DNA from: Acidimicrobiaceae bacterium
GTDB taxonomy: Bacteria > Actinomycetota > Acidimicrobiia > Acidimicrobiales > UBA8592
DNA: 64,000 nt
NCBI GenBank assembly: GCA_024641655.1
Contig: JAHECR010000006.1
Span: 43,943 to 107,942, forward strand
Reading direction: 5' to 3'
The notes under the pieces were generated by a model, which had not been told where the DNA came from, made no database searches, and saw nothing but the letters and a program-made list of their open reading frames with translations. Below are positions 7,859-16,920 of this stretch, in pieces. Every line of letters begins with the position of its first letter. The first letter of the stretch is position 1. The position numbers were made by a program, and so were the translations under genes.

Positions 7859-9127
7859 TCAGGTCTCGCCCTTGCGGTACACCTGGCCATCGGCGGCAGG
7901 CATCCGGAGCCGCTGCCGGGCGAACACCAACACGAGCAGCACGACAACGTAGGGCATGGCGTTGGGCAGCCAGTCAGGGGCGGTGTCCGAGAGCACGTAC
8001 CAGAGCACCATCGCCGCGAACAGTCCGACGGCCAGGCTCGTGTCGATCCTGGCGCGGCGCCGCCAGGCCCAGATCGCGACCGCCCCGAGAGCGACGGCAA
8101 CGACCAGCAGCAACGCGTGGGTCGACGATCCGTCGAGGTCCCGCAAGGCGATGCCGAACGGGTACCCGAACAACAGCGCGGCAACGAGGATGCCACCGGG
8201 TCTCCAGTTGCCGAAGATCAGTGCTGCGAGCCCTATGTAGCCCCGGCCCTGGGTCTGTCCCTCCTGGTAGAAATCCGCCAGCTCGAGGGAGATGAACGCC
8301 CCGGCCATGCCGGCGAAGCCGCCGGAGATCATGACGCCGACGTACTTCTGCCGGATGATGTCCACGCCGAGGGATTCACCGGCCATCGGGTGTTCGCCGG
8401 CGATACGCAGGCGCAACCCGAATCGGGTCCGCCACACGATCCATGCGGTGAGCGGAACCAACGCCAGCGCGAGCAGGGCCATCAACGAAAGGCCGCTCAT
8501 GAATCCCCGCGCGAAGCCGGCGACATCGGAGACGAAGAACAGGTCCCAGTCGCGCATCGACCCCAACACGTCGGGCGTCGATGCCCCGAAGAGGTCTCCC
8601 CCCGCGAGGACCGGCATCGTGAAGGTGCCGACGCCGGGGACGCTCGGCGACTGGGTCCGGTTGCCGAAGACCTCGCTGGAAAGGAACGTTGTGGTCCCGG
8701 GAGCGATGATGTTGATGGCTACGCCCGAGATGATGTGGTCGACGCCGAACGACACCGTGGCGACAGCGTGGAGGAGGCCCCCGAGCGAGCCGCCGGCGAT
8801 GCCCACGAGCACGCCCGCCCACGGGCCCCATTCGAGCGCGCCCCAGGCGCCGAACCAGGTGCCGAGGATCATCATCCCCTCGAGCCCGATGTTCACGACG
8901 CCGGCGCGCTCGGAGTACAGGCCACCCAGACCGGCCAACAGGATCGGAATGCTCCAGCGCAGCATGGCGCGAGACGCATTGTCGGCGGTCAACCGGGAGA
9001 CGTCACCGCCTTCGACCGACTCTACGAGCGCGAGGACGAACACGCCGATGGCGGCATAGAGGGCGTAGCGCGCCCAGGCCGGCAGGGATTGCATCTTCGC
9101 TTGGATTGCGAAGGTAGGGGCGCTCAT
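7859..9127 (-). CDS. BMP-type (nucleoside) ABC transporter permease, second subunit
   Basis: This 422-residue polytopic protein belongs to the BPD_transp_2 family of inner-membrane permeases, like those serving nucleoside uptake systems with BMP-family binding proteins. It has many hydrophobic segments and the conserved SERAGVVNIGLEGMMILG, followed later by RIAGEHPMAGESLGVD and GFAGMAGAFISLE. The ATG at 9127 overlaps the end of the first permease, replacing a longer reading frame that runs through that gene. It is the third of the transport cistrons in transcription order. Confidence 0.9.
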   Translation of the reverse strand: MSAPTFAIQAKMQSLPAWARYALYAAIGVFVLALVESVEGGDVSRLTADNASRAMLRWSIPILLAGLGGLYSERAGVVNIGLEGMMILGTWFGAWGALEWGPWAGVLVGIAGGSLGGLLHAVATVSFGVDHIISGVAINIIAPGTTTFLSSEVFGNRTQSPSVPGVGTFTMPVLAGGDLFGASTPDVLGSMRDWDLFFVSDVAGFARGFMSGLSLMALLALALVPLTAWIVWRTRFGLRLRIAGEHPMAGESLGVDIIRQKYVGVMISGGFAGMAGAFISLELADFYQEGQTQGRGYIGLAALIFGNWRPGGILVAALLFGYPFGIALRDLDGSSTHALLLVVAVALGAVAIWAWRRRARIDTSLAVGLFAAMVLWYVLSDTAPDWLPNAMPYVVVLLVLVFARQRLRMPAADGQVYRKGET

Positions 9128-10236
9128 TCGTCGCCTCCCGCGATGGCCAAGGAGGCCAATCGGACCTCTTCGCGTTCGCGTATGCGGCGCACGTACTCGT
9201 AGGACACGACCGCGGTGAGCAGGATCACGCCCTGCATGATCACCACGATCTCCGGGGCTGCAGAGCCCGTCACCTGCAGGATGCTCGACGAGCTGTCCAT
9301 GAACGCGAACAGCATGGCTGCGAACGCCATGCCGGCGGCGTTGTTGCGACCGAGGAGGGCGACCGCAATGCCCGCGAAGCCGAGACCCGGCGGGAAGTTC
9401 TGGTCGTAGCGGTGGCTGCGGCTGAGGATCTCGACCATGCCGACGAGTCCGGCGACTGCTCCGCCGGCGGTCATCGCCAGCATCACCATGCGCTTGGGTG
9501 GAACCCCTCCGGCCCGGGCGGCGAGCGGGTTGATCCCGCTGGCGCGCAGGTCGTAGCCCAGACGCGACCGGTTGAGGAACAGGTGGTAGGCGACGCCGAC
9601 GAGGATCGCGAGCACCAGGACGCCGCTGAGGCGGCGTCCCTGGCGGATCTCGCGGGTGAAGAGCTCGACGAACCCGTTGAGGTCGGGCATCTGTCCGGAC
9701 TCCTCGATGAGCTTGGTGCCCGAGTTGGTCTGGAGTGCGCCGTCGCGCCACTCGACGATGAGCCAGGCGATGATGCCGCCGGTCGCGATGAAGTTCAGCA
9801 TGATCGTGCTGATCACCTCGTTGACCCCTCGCGTGACCTTGAGCAGGCCCGCCAGCCCCGACCAGGCCGCGCCCACTGCCATCGCCACGACGACGATGAA
9901 CAGGAGGTGCAGGACGCCCGGCAGCACGATGGCCCCACCGGCCGCGGCGGCGAAGAAGGCCGCCAGCTGGTACTGGCCCTCGACACCGATGTTGAACAGG
10001 TTCATGCGGAACCCGATCGCGGCAGCGACGCCCGACAGATACAGCGGCGTTGCCCGATTGAGCATCTCGACGATGATCTCCAGGCGGGTTCCGTACCGGA
10101 TCATGTCGCCGTAGGCCGTCACCGGGTTGCTGCCCGCGATCAGCAGCACCCCCGACGACAGGAGGACCGCAAAGACGACTGCGGTGACCGGTGCGGCAAC
10201 CGTGAGAAGGATTGGGCGTAGGCGATCGTTGGTCAC
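9124..10236 (-). CDS. BMP-type (nucleoside) ABC transporter permease, first subunit
   Basis: A 370-residue membrane permease with the BPD_transp_2 hallmarks ATPLYLSGVAAAIGFRMN, FNIGVEGQYQL, TRGVNEVISTIMLNFIA and GINPLAARAGGV. GTG 10236 is chosen: it follows the ATPase stop by 11 nt and has GGAGAAG just upstream, whereas the longer frame runs back through the ATPase gene. It pairs with the next permease to form the channel. Confidence 0.9.
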   Translation of the reverse strand: MTNDRLRPILLTVAAPVTAVVFAVLLSSGVLLIAGSNPVTAYGDMIRYGTRLEIIVEMLNRATPLYLSGVAAAIGFRMNLFNIGVEGQYQLAAFFAAAAGGAIVLPGVLHLLFIVVVAMAVGAAWSGLAGLLKVTRGVNEVISTIMLNFIATGGIIAWLIVEWRDGALQTNSGTKLIEESGQMPDLNGFVELFTREIRQGRRLSGVLVLAILVGVAYHLFLNRSRLGYDLRASGINPLAARAGGVPPKRMVMLAMTAGGAVAGLVGMVEILSRSHRYDQNFPPGLGFAGIAVALLGRNNAAGMAFAAMLFAFMDSSSSILQVTGSAAPEIVVIMQGVILLTAVVSYEYVRRIREREEVRLASLAIAGGDE

Positions 10237-10247
10237 GACTTCTCCGA

Positions 10248-11774
10248 TCAGCGTTGGCCCTGGGCCAGCGCGGCGCCGGTCATGTAGGACCCGAGGTCTC
10301 GTGGGGTGACCGTCGCCGGGTCGAGCCGAGCCACGAGACGACCGCGCAGCATCACGACGATCACATCGGACAGCCCGATCAGCTCGTCGAGATCGGCCGA
10401 CACCAGCAGCGTGGCGAGGCCCGCGGCCCGGGCGTCGCGGATCGACTGCCACACGGCGGCCTGGGCACCGACATCGATGCCTCGGGTCGGATGGGCGGCG
10501 ACCAGGACCTTCGGTTGGGCCTCCATCTCGCGACCAACGATGAGCTTCTGCTGGTTGCCGCCTGACAGCGCGTGCGCCGAGACGTCCGCACTCGGGCTCT
10601 TGACGTCGAAGTCGCGGCGAATCTCGTCGGTTCGGGCGTGGGCGCCCGCGCGGTCGATCCACATCCCTCTGGAATAGGGACGACGGGTCTGATGCCCGAG
10701 CGCCGCGTTCTCCCACAACGGTGCGCTGAGCAGGAGGCCCTCCTCGTGGCGATCCTGGGGCACGTAGCCCACGCCGGCCTCCCGACGGTTGCGCACGGAC
10801 CAGCGGGTGATGTCGGCGTCGGCGAGGCTGATGGTGCCTGCGGCCGGCTCGGCGGTTCCGATGATGGCGTCGATCAGCTCGGCCTGGCCGTTGCCTTCGA
10901 CGCCGGCGATGCCGACGATCTCGCCACGATGCACCACGATGCTGACGTCGTCGACCACCGGGCGGGCATCGTCGAGCACGGTGAGGTGCTCGATCGACAG
11001 CGCTACGACGTCGGTGACGGTGGACTCGGTGGTATCGGGCGAGGGCAGCTCGCTTCCGACCATCAGCTCGGCAAGGTCGCCGGCGGTCACCGTCGAGGGA
11101 TCGTCGACGCGTGCGACGGTGCGGCCCTGGCGCAAGACGGTGATCGCGTCGGCGATCTCCAGCACCTCGAGCAGCTTGTGGTTGATGACGATGATGGTCG
11201 TGCCCTGGGACTTGAGCTCACGCAGGTTGCGGTGGAGCTCCTCGACCTCCTGGGGCACGAGCACCGCGGTGGGTTCGTCGAGGATGAGGATGTTGGCGCC
11301 GCGGTAGAGCACCTTGATGATCTCGACACGTTGGCGCTCACCGACCTCGAGCGATTCGACGAGGTCGTCCGCGTCGACGGTCAGCCCGTAGGCCGCGGCG
11401 ACTTCTGCCAGGTGCGCTCGCGCCGCGCCGAAGTCGATGCGACCCAGCGATTTGGTGGGTTCGGAGCCCAAGATGACGTTCTCGAGCACCGAGAGGTTCT
11501 CGGCGAGCATGAAGTGCTGGTGCACCATGCCGATGCCTGCCTCGATGGCGTCGCTGGGGGAGCGGAAGTGCACGACCTCCCCACGCACCTTCATCACGCC
11601 TTCGTCGGCGTTCTGCATGCCGTAGAGGATCTTCATCAAGGTCGACTTGCCGGCGCCGTTCTCGCCGACGATGGCGTGGATCTCCCCGGCGTCGACTCGC
11701 AGGTTGACGCCGTCGTTGGCGAGAACCCCTGGGAACCGCTTCGTGATGTCGATGAGCTCGATGGCCGGCGCCAC
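10248..11774 (-). CDS. BMP-type (nucleoside) ABC transporter ATP-binding protein, duplicated
   Basis: A 508-residue protein with two fused nucleotide-binding domains, as in sugar and nucleoside importers. Domain 1 has Walker A GENGAGKST, a degenerate signature LEVGERQRVEI and Walker B ILILDEPTAVL. Domain 2 has a non-canonical P-loop (GVEGNGQAEL), signature LSGGNQQKL and VAAHPTRGIDVGA in place of the catalytic Walker B Glu, as is normal for this family. GTG 11774 follows GGAGGA by three bases, a far better start than the TTG six codons earlier. Confidence 0.92.
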   Translation of the reverse strand: MAPAIELIDITKRFPGVLANDGVNLRVDAGEIHAIVGENGAGKSTLMKILYGMQNADEGVMKVRGEVVHFRSPSDAIEAGIGMVHQHFMLAENLSVLENVILGSEPTKSLGRIDFGAARAHLAEVAAAYGLTVDADDLVESLEVGERQRVEIIKVLYRGANILILDEPTAVLVPQEVEELHRNLRELKSQGTTIIVINHKLLEVLEIADAITVLRQGRTVARVDDPSTVTAGDLAELMVGSELPSPDTTESTVTDVVALSIEHLTVLDDARPVVDDVSIVVHRGEIVGIAGVEGNGQAELIDAIIGTAEPAAGTISLADADITRWSVRNRREAGVGYVPQDRHEEGLLLSAPLWENAALGHQTRRPYSRGMWIDRAGAHARTDEIRRDFDVKSPSADVSAHALSGGNQQKLIVGREMEAQPKVLVAAHPTRGIDVGAQAAVWQSIRDARAAGLATLLVSADLDELIGLSDVIVVMLRGRLVARLDPATVTPRDLGSYMTGAALAQGQR

Positions 11775-11793
11775 GCTTCCTCCAAAACGCAAA

Positions 11794-11825
11794 GAGCGGG
11801 AACGGACCCTAGCCCGTTCCCGCTC
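11794..11825 (-). terminator. Hairpin between the binding-protein gene and the transporter
   Basis: A perfect 12-bp inverted repeat, GAGCGGGAACGG with CCGTTCCCGCTC and an 8-nt loop, lies between the BMP lipoprotein stop and the ATPase start. On the minus strand it is followed by TTTGCGTTTT before the ATPase Shine-Dalgarno. A partial terminator or mRNA-stabilising hairpin here would raise binding-protein dose over the membrane complex, a common arrangement. Function is inferred. Confidence 0.65.
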
Positions 11826-11881
11826 CTTGCATGAAATGAGGGCGGGCCGACGATGGTGTCAGCCCGAGACCCGATCAGACA

Positions 11882-12952
11882 TCACCCCGGGGTGGTGGGA
11901 ACCACGACCTCGCCGGAGATGATCGCGGCCTTGGCGGCCTCGAGCTGATCGACGATGTCGTCGACGAAGCCGCCTGAGGTCGAGTAGCCGACACCGTCAG
12001 CAGCGAGGTCGTACCGCACCTCGCCAGGCGTGAAGTTCCCGTCGACGACGGACTTGATCAGGTTGTACACGGCGACGTCGACGCGCTTGATCATCGAGGT
12101 CAGCACGTACTCCTTCACGGCGGAATCGACGGTGTTGTACTGGTCGGAGTCGACACCGATGCCCCACACCTTGGTGCCGGTCGCCGTGGTGGTGTCGGCG
12201 GCGGCCTGGAACATGCCGGAGCCCGACAGACCGGCAGCGGCGTAGACGATGTCGGCGCCTTCGCCGTACATGGCGCTCGCGATCTCCTTGGCACGGTCGG
12301 GGGACTCGTAGCCGGTGAAGTCGGGGAACTCGCTGATGTACGCAACGACGACGGTGATGGACGGGTCGACCGAGTGCACGCCGGCGGTGAAGCCGGCTTC
12401 GAACTTCTCGATCAGGCCCGCACCGCTCTGGCCGCCGATGAAGCCGACCTTCTTCGTGGTGGTCTTCAGCGCGGCGGCGACGCCGACGAGATAGGAACCC
12501 TGCTCTTCGGAGAACACGAGGCCTGCGACGTTGGGGGCGACGGGTTCGCCCGTGACGTAGTCGAGCATGGAGTCGTCGATGATGCCGAAGGTCACGTCGG
12601 GGTTCTCCGGCGCGACGGCGATCGCTCCGTCACGGAAGGAGTAGCCGATGCCGAGCACGACGTCGGACGATTCGGCCTGGAGCTGGAGATCCGATGCTCG
12701 TGACGAGGCGTCGACGGGGGTCACCTCGGTGGCGGTGATGCCGAAGTCGGTCTTGGCCTTGTCGACGCCGGCGTAGGCGGCATCGTTGAACGACTGGTCG
12801 CCGCGACCGAGCAGGTCGTAGGTCACGCCCACGGTGAGATCGCTTCCGGCGCCGTCGTCGGCGCTCGTGGTGTCATCGTCGCCGCACGCGGCGGCGATCA
12901 GGCTGAAGATCGCCACCAACGCGAGCAGCAGCGTCCACTTCTTCGTACGCAT
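11882..12952 (-). CDS. BMP-family ABC transporter substrate-binding lipoprotein
   Basis: A 356-residue secreted lipoprotein of the basic membrane protein (BMP/PnrA/Med) family, which usually binds purine or other nucleosides outside the cell. The signal peptide MRTKKWTLLLALVAIFSLI ends in the lipobox AAAC, then an acidic linker. Family motifs include DQSFNDAAYAG, VAGLVFSEEQGSYLVGVAA, KVGFIGGQSG and GIGVDSDQYN. The ATG at 12952 has GGAGGG upstream. It leads the transporter unit and the hairpin at 11794-11825 follows it. Nucleoside specificity is a family expectation, not proven. Confidence 0.93.
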   Translation of the reverse strand: MRTKKWTLLLALVAIFSLIAAACGDDDTTSADDGAGSDLTVGVTYDLLGRGDQSFNDAAYAGVDKAKTDFGITATEVTPVDASSRASDLQLQAESSDVVLGIGYSFRDGAIAVAPENPDVTFGIIDDSMLDYVTGEPVAPNVAGLVFSEEQGSYLVGVAAALKTTTKKVGFIGGQSGAGLIEKFEAGFTAGVHSVDPSITVVVAYISEFPDFTGYESPDRAKEIASAMYGEGADIVYAAAGLSGSGMFQAAADTTTATGTKVWGIGVDSDQYNTVDSAVKEYVLTSMIKRVDVAVYNLIKSVVDGNFTPGEVRYDLAADGVGYSTSGGFVDDIVDQLEAAKAAIISGEVVVPTTPG

Positions 12953-13203
12953 ATCCGTTCCCTCCACAGGTCGGGCTCTAGACCGGAGCGCTCCGGTCGA
13001 TTCGCTCACGTTATCCGGCCCGCGTCGCAGCGACGCCGCTGCGGGCGGGTGGCTCTCCGTCGCCGCCACCGCGCCCGGTGGGGCGCCGCCTCTGACCGGC
13101 CCTTCTGCCTCCTCCGTCGCGGGTAGGGTTCGGGTGTGAAATCGAGCACCTGGCTCCGCCCAAGCGGTCTCGGAGGACAACGGCGCTCGGGTCCACGGTC
13201 GTC

Positions 13204-14310
13204 GTGATCCCCGAGCAGGCGGTCCCCGCGGACGTCGTCCCCGTCGTGCCGACGCGGACGCGCGATGTGGACGCCATCGTCGCGGTGGCACCGGTCGATC
13301 CCGACGAGGTGCTGCACGCCGTCGCCAGTCATGCCGACAGTATCTTCACGTGGGACTACACCAAGGCAGCCCGGCCCCGTCTCGACGTGCTCTACGAGAA
13401 GGCCAAGCGGGCCCAGTGGAACGCGCAGGATCTGGACTGGTCGATCGAGGTCGACCCGCTGCATGCGGGCGGGTTCCTCCCTCTCGACCGCGCGGCAACC
13501 CATGGGAGTCGACGCCGTTCGCCCACCGAGCACTGGGGTGCCCGGGAGTGGGACGAATTCACGCTGCACTCGTTCGCGTGGCGCATCTCCCAGTTCGTGC
13601 ACGGCGAGCAGGGCGCGCTGCTGTGTACGGCAAAGATCGTCCAGACGGTGCCGTGGATCGATGCCAAGTATTACGCCGCGACGCAGGTCGTCGACGAAGC
13701 CCGCCACGTCGAAGTGTTCACCCGGTACCTCGACGACAAGATCGGCATCCGGTATCCGATCAACCCCCACCTTCGGATCCTGCTCGACGACATCATGGCC
13801 GACGACCGGTGGGACATGACCTACCTCGGGATGCAGATCATGGTCGAAGGACTCGCGCTCGCGGCCTTCGGACTGATGCGTCAGCTCACCCCGGACCCAT
13901 TGTTGGCCGACCTGTTGCGCCTGGTGATGAGCGACGAGGCCCGCCACGTTGCCTTCGGCGTGCTCAGCCTGCAGGAGGTCTACGACGCCATGACGGCCGC
14001 CGAGATCCGCGAGCGTCAGGAGTTCGCGTTCGAGGCGGCGATCTCGATGCGTGACCGGTTCCTCCAGCAGGAGGTGTGGGAGCACATGGGCGTCGACCTA
14101 CGGACGGCGGTCGAGCACGTCATCGATGCCGCTCCCGAGGAGGACCTCCTCTTCCAGCGGCTCCTGTTCTCGAAGATCGTCCCGAACTGTCGCAAGCTCG
14201 GCCTGCTCGACGCGGGCGACGGCTGGCTGCGCGATCGATTCAACGACATCGGGGTGATCGAATTCGCCGATCTCGACGACACCGCCACCGAGTACACCGC
14301 CACGCCGTGA
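13204..14310 (+). CDS. Ferritin-like diiron protein, possible oxygenase
   Basis: The 368-residue protein carries two pairs of carboxylate/His ligands typical of ferritin-like diiron proteins: HGEQGAL with DEARHVEVF, then MVEGLALAAF with SDEARHVAFG. This layout is seen in R2-like and N-oxygenase-like (AurF-type) families rather than storage ferritins. It starts with GTG at 13204, divergent from the BMP gene with a 250-nt gap. No substrate can be inferred from the neighbours. Confidence 0.75.
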   Translation: MIPEQAVPADVVPVVPTRTRDVDAIVAVAPVDPDEVLHAVASHADSIFTWDYTKAARPRLDVLYEKAKRAQWNAQDLDWSIEVDPLHAGGFLPLDRAATHGSRRRSPTEHWGAREWDEFTLHSFAWRISQFVHGEQGALLCTAKIVQTVPWIDAKYYAATQVVDEARHVEVFTRYLDDKIGIRYPINPHLRILLDDIMADDRWDMTYLGMQIMVEGLALAAFGLMRQLTPDPLLADLLRLVMSDEARHVAFGVLSLQEVYDAMTAAEIRERQEFAFEAAISMRDRFLQQEVWEHMGVDLRTAVEHVIDAAPEEDLLFQRLLFSKIVPNCRKLGLLDAGDGWLRDRFNDIGVIEFADLDDTATEYTATP

Positions 14311-14311
14311 C

Positions 14312-14336
14312 CCGGGCGCCCGGCCGCTGCGCCCGG
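14312..14336. terminator. Candidate bidirectional terminator hairpin
   Basis: CCGGGCGC (14312-14319) and GCGCCCGG (14329-14336) form a perfect 8-bp stem with a 9-nt loop, placed between two converging genes. There is no T-run, which is usual for high-GC actinobacteria. Confidence 0.45.
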
Positions 14337-14346
14337 CGCGTCGGGG

Positions 14347-14952
14347 TCAGAGATCTTCGGCGATGTCGTCGGGGATGAAGGACAGGGGCACGTCGTTGAG
14401 CTTCACGAGCGACGCCGCGATCCACCCGCCGAGCTGCGCGAAGTGGGTGTCGAGCCTGCTGCCGTCCTCGAGGGTCGCCTCGTCGAGCTCGCACGTGCCC
14501 GCGTACGCGATCTCGAACGCGCAGGCGACGTCGGCGAGATCGACGTCGTAGGAGCGCTCGACGGTGGGGCCGGCTCGGTAGAGCTCCGCGCCCGCAACTT
14601 CAGGGCCCGTCGCCGGGGCTGCCGCCAGGAGGGCGGCGATGTCGGGTTCCTCGGCGAGGCGTTGGATGCGCAGGGTCACCTCGATGTCGATGTGCGGTGG
14701 CTCCGAGAACCCGTCGCCGATGTACCAGTCGCGAAAAGCCGACTGGGACCACGTGGTCCACAGCATCGAGATGTCGGCGCGGACCTTGGGTGGGGCGGAC
14801 TCGCCCAGCAACCCGTAGCTCGTCTCCCACGACAGATCACCGAGCAGGATGTCGACGTGGAGGTGATCCTCAACCGCGAGTCGTTCGAGCAGCGACTGCT
14901 CCAACGACTGCGACAATGCGTCGATGGCATCGGTGAACACGTGGTCGAGCAC
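14347..14952 (-). CDS. Conserved-looking hypothetical protein
   Basis: A 201-residue acidic soluble protein with no recognised domain. It is rich in Glu, Asp and Leu, has no signal peptide or membrane segment, and contains a Trp-rich patch (SMLWTTWSQSAFRDWYIGDG). It converges on the ferritin-like gene and ends 10 nt from a candidate terminator. Coding potential is supported by the codon-position GC pattern of the frame and tight spacing; function is unknown. Confidence 0.6.
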   Translation of the reverse strand: MLDHVFTDAIDALSQSLEQSLLERLAVEDHLHVDILLGDLSWETSYGLLGESAPPKVRADISMLWTTWSQSAFRDWYIGDGFSEPPHIDIEVTLRIQRLAEEPDIAALLAAAPATGPEVAGAELYRAGPTVERSYDVDLADVACAFEIAYAGTCELDEATLEDGSRLDTHFAQLGGWIAASLVKLNDVPLSFIPDDIAEDL

Positions 14953-15065
14953 GAGTCGAAGCGTACGAGGCGACTCGGCTGTCGCGGCAATCGCCTCCCC
15001 GGGTGGCGATCACTCCGGCTCGCACCGCGGCGACCGGTGGCACACCGCGCCGGCTGGGTCGGTGC

Positions 15066-15155
15066 TCAGGAGTTGCGGCCCGCGTTCGGCTTCTGGCCGT
15101 GGTTGGCCTTCTTGCGTCGGGCGTTCGCCTTCTTCTTCTGTGTGCGCTTGGACAT
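15066..15155 (-). CDS. Ribosomal protein bL37 (29 residues)
   Basis: A tiny, extremely basic ORF begins MSKRTQKKKANARRKKAN and contains ANHGQKPNAG, matching the KANHGKRPN signature of the actinobacterial large-subunit protein bL37. GGAGG lies five bases before the ATG at 15155, and a stop closes it after 29 codons. It lies divergent from ychF. The Shine-Dalgarno and the Lys/Arg-rich composition make chance unlikely; assignment to bL37 is by recognition of the short motif. Confidence 0.8.
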   Translation of the reverse strand: MSKRTQKKKANARRKKANHGQKPNAGRNS

Positions 15156-15270
15156 GATGCCTCCGTGAACAGACCGGCAAGCCTAGCGGGCGCTGCGTCG
15201 TGCCCCTACTCCGGGGCGCGGTCACGGACACGGCGGTCGGGCGAGCTCGGAGCGGTACCCTTCGCACGCT

Positions 15271-16347
15271 ATGGAGAAATTCGGATTCGTCGGGCTCCCC
15301 AACGCGGGGAAGTCATCGCTCTACAACGCCCTCACCGGCGGGTCCGCTCTCGCGGCGCCGTACGCGTTCGCCACCACCGACCCCAACGTCGGGGTGGCAC
15401 GAGTGCCCGACCATCGCCTCGACCAGCTCGCCGCGATGAGCAAGTCGCGCAACGTCGTGCACGCCAGCGTGCAGTTCACCGACATCGGCGGTCTCGTCGA
15501 AGGAGCCAGCCACGGCGAAGGCCTCGGCAACCGCTTCCTCGCGAACATCCGTGAAGTCGACGCGATCGTGTACGTGCTGCGCGCCTTCGAGGACGACGAT
15601 GTCCCTGGATCCCCCGATCCGGTCGACCAGCTCCGGGTGCTCGAGATCGAGCTGACGCTCGCCGACCTCGACGCTGTCGAGAAGCAGGCGTCGAAGCGGA
15701 TCAAGGCGGCGCGCGTCGACAAATCCCTCGCCGCGGAGGCGGCCTCCCTGGAGAACGCCATGGCGGTGCTCGCCGAGGGCACGCCGCTGTATCGCAGCAC
15801 ACTGTCCGAGGCCGATCGAGCGTTGCTGCGGCCGTACTTCCTGCTCACCAACAAGCCGGTGATGGCGATCGTCAACATCGGCGAGGACCAGCTCGACGGC
15901 GTCGACGACGTGATCGCTCCGGTGCAGGCCGAGGTGGGTGAGGGCGCCGACGTGGTCGGCGTGTGCATCCAGCTCGAAGCCGAGGCCGCGCAGCTGCCAG
16001 CGGACGAACGCGAGGAGATGCTCGAGGGTCTCGGTCTGGGCGAAGGCGCGTTGCCGCGCTTCATCCGCACCGCCTACCACATCCTCGGTCTGCGCACCTT
16101 CTTGACCACTGGTGAGAAGGAGAGCCGGGCGTGGACCTTCCGCGAAGGCTCGACCGCGCCCGAGGCCGCCGGGCGGATCCACACCGACTTCCAGCGCGGC
16201 TTCATCCGTGCCGAGACGATCCAGTGGGACGTCCTGCTCGCCGCCGGGAGCTGGGCCGCTGCCCGCGACGCCGGCAAGATCCGCGTGGAGGGCAAGGACT
16301 ACGTGGTCCAAGACGGCGACGTCATGGACTTCCGCTTCAACGTGTGA
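15271..16347 (+). CDS. ychF: Redox-regulated ATPase YchF
   Basis: YchF/OLA1 is a universally conserved P-loop NTPase of the Obg-related group that prefers ATP and binds ribosomes. The 358-residue protein has G1 GLPNAGKSS at 8-16, the G3-type DIGGLVEGAS, G4-position TNKP and a C-terminal TGS domain ending DGDVMDFRFNV. Family length is about 360, so it is complete. The ATG at 15271 is the first in frame after a divergent bL37 gene. Confidence 0.96.
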   Translation: MEKFGFVGLPNAGKSSLYNALTGGSALAAPYAFATTDPNVGVARVPDHRLDQLAAMSKSRNVVHASVQFTDIGGLVEGASHGEGLGNRFLANIREVDAIVYVLRAFEDDDVPGSPDPVDQLRVLEIELTLADLDAVEKQASKRIKAARVDKSLAAEAASLENAMAVLAEGTPLYRSTLSEADRALLRPYFLLTNKPVMAIVNIGEDQLDGVDDVIAPVQAEVGEGADVVGVCIQLEAEAAQLPADEREEMLEGLGLGEGALPRFIRTAYHILGLRTFLTTGEKESRAWTFREGSTAPEAAGRIHTDFQRGFIRAETIQWDVLLAAGSWAAARDAGKIRVEGKDYVVQDGDVMDFRFNV

Positions 16348-16402
16348 TCATTGCTCCTTCGACTTTCGCCGAGGAAGACGTCGCACTCACCGTGGCGGCG
16401 AA

Positions 16403-16895
16403 TCAGCGGTGGAAGAAGGAGATGACCTCGTCGCCGAAGCGCTTCACATCGCCGACGCAGTCCTTGGTGGTCCACGGCACCACGAGCACTCGGTCGACGC
16501 CGATCTCCTCGTAGCGGCGCAGGCCGTCGACGGAGATGTCGCGGACGCCGAACACCGACACGGTGCACTTCCCCTCGCGGCCGGCTTCCTCGCGGATCCG
16601 CTGGAGTGTCGCGATGTTGCCCGGCAACGTCTCGAGGGTCTGAGCCATCGGGATCCAACCGTCGGCGAGCGTCGCGGCACGGCGGAGCGCCGCAGGGAAG
16701 TCGCCGCCGATGTGCATCGGTGGCCACGGTTTCTGGACGGGTTTCGGTTCGAACCCGACCGGCTGGAAGTCGAAGAACTCGCCGTGGTGTTCGATGACGT
16801 CCTCGCTGAACAGCCGTTGGACGATTCGGATCGATTCGTCGACCCTGCGGCCGCGGGTCTCGAAGGGGAGTTGCAAGGTGCATGGCGATCTCCAT
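16403..16895 (-). pseudogene. Broken luciferase-like (LLM class F420-type) oxidoreductase
   Basis: The frame 16876-16403 encodes the C-terminal half of a luciferase-like monooxygenase-family F420 oxidoreductase: LPFETRGRRVDE, the FFDFQPVGFEPKP stretch, PPMHIGGDFPAALRRAA and DGWIPM. Intact relatives are near 280-300 residues; here the first 110-130 are missing. Just upstream an ATG at 16895-16893, with a strong AGGAG at 16905-16901, begins MEIAMHL, like a normal LLM N-terminus, but is out of frame with the rest. This looks like an internal deletion with frame loss. A 25-bp tandem repeat abuts the start. Confidence 0.75.
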
Positions 16896-16920
16896 GGCAG
16901 CTCCTGACTTTCTCGTGGCG

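Noticed and set aside
5832..7952. 706-residue plus-strand frame
   Set aside because: Antisense to larC and PhyH; composition is that of a high-GC shadow.
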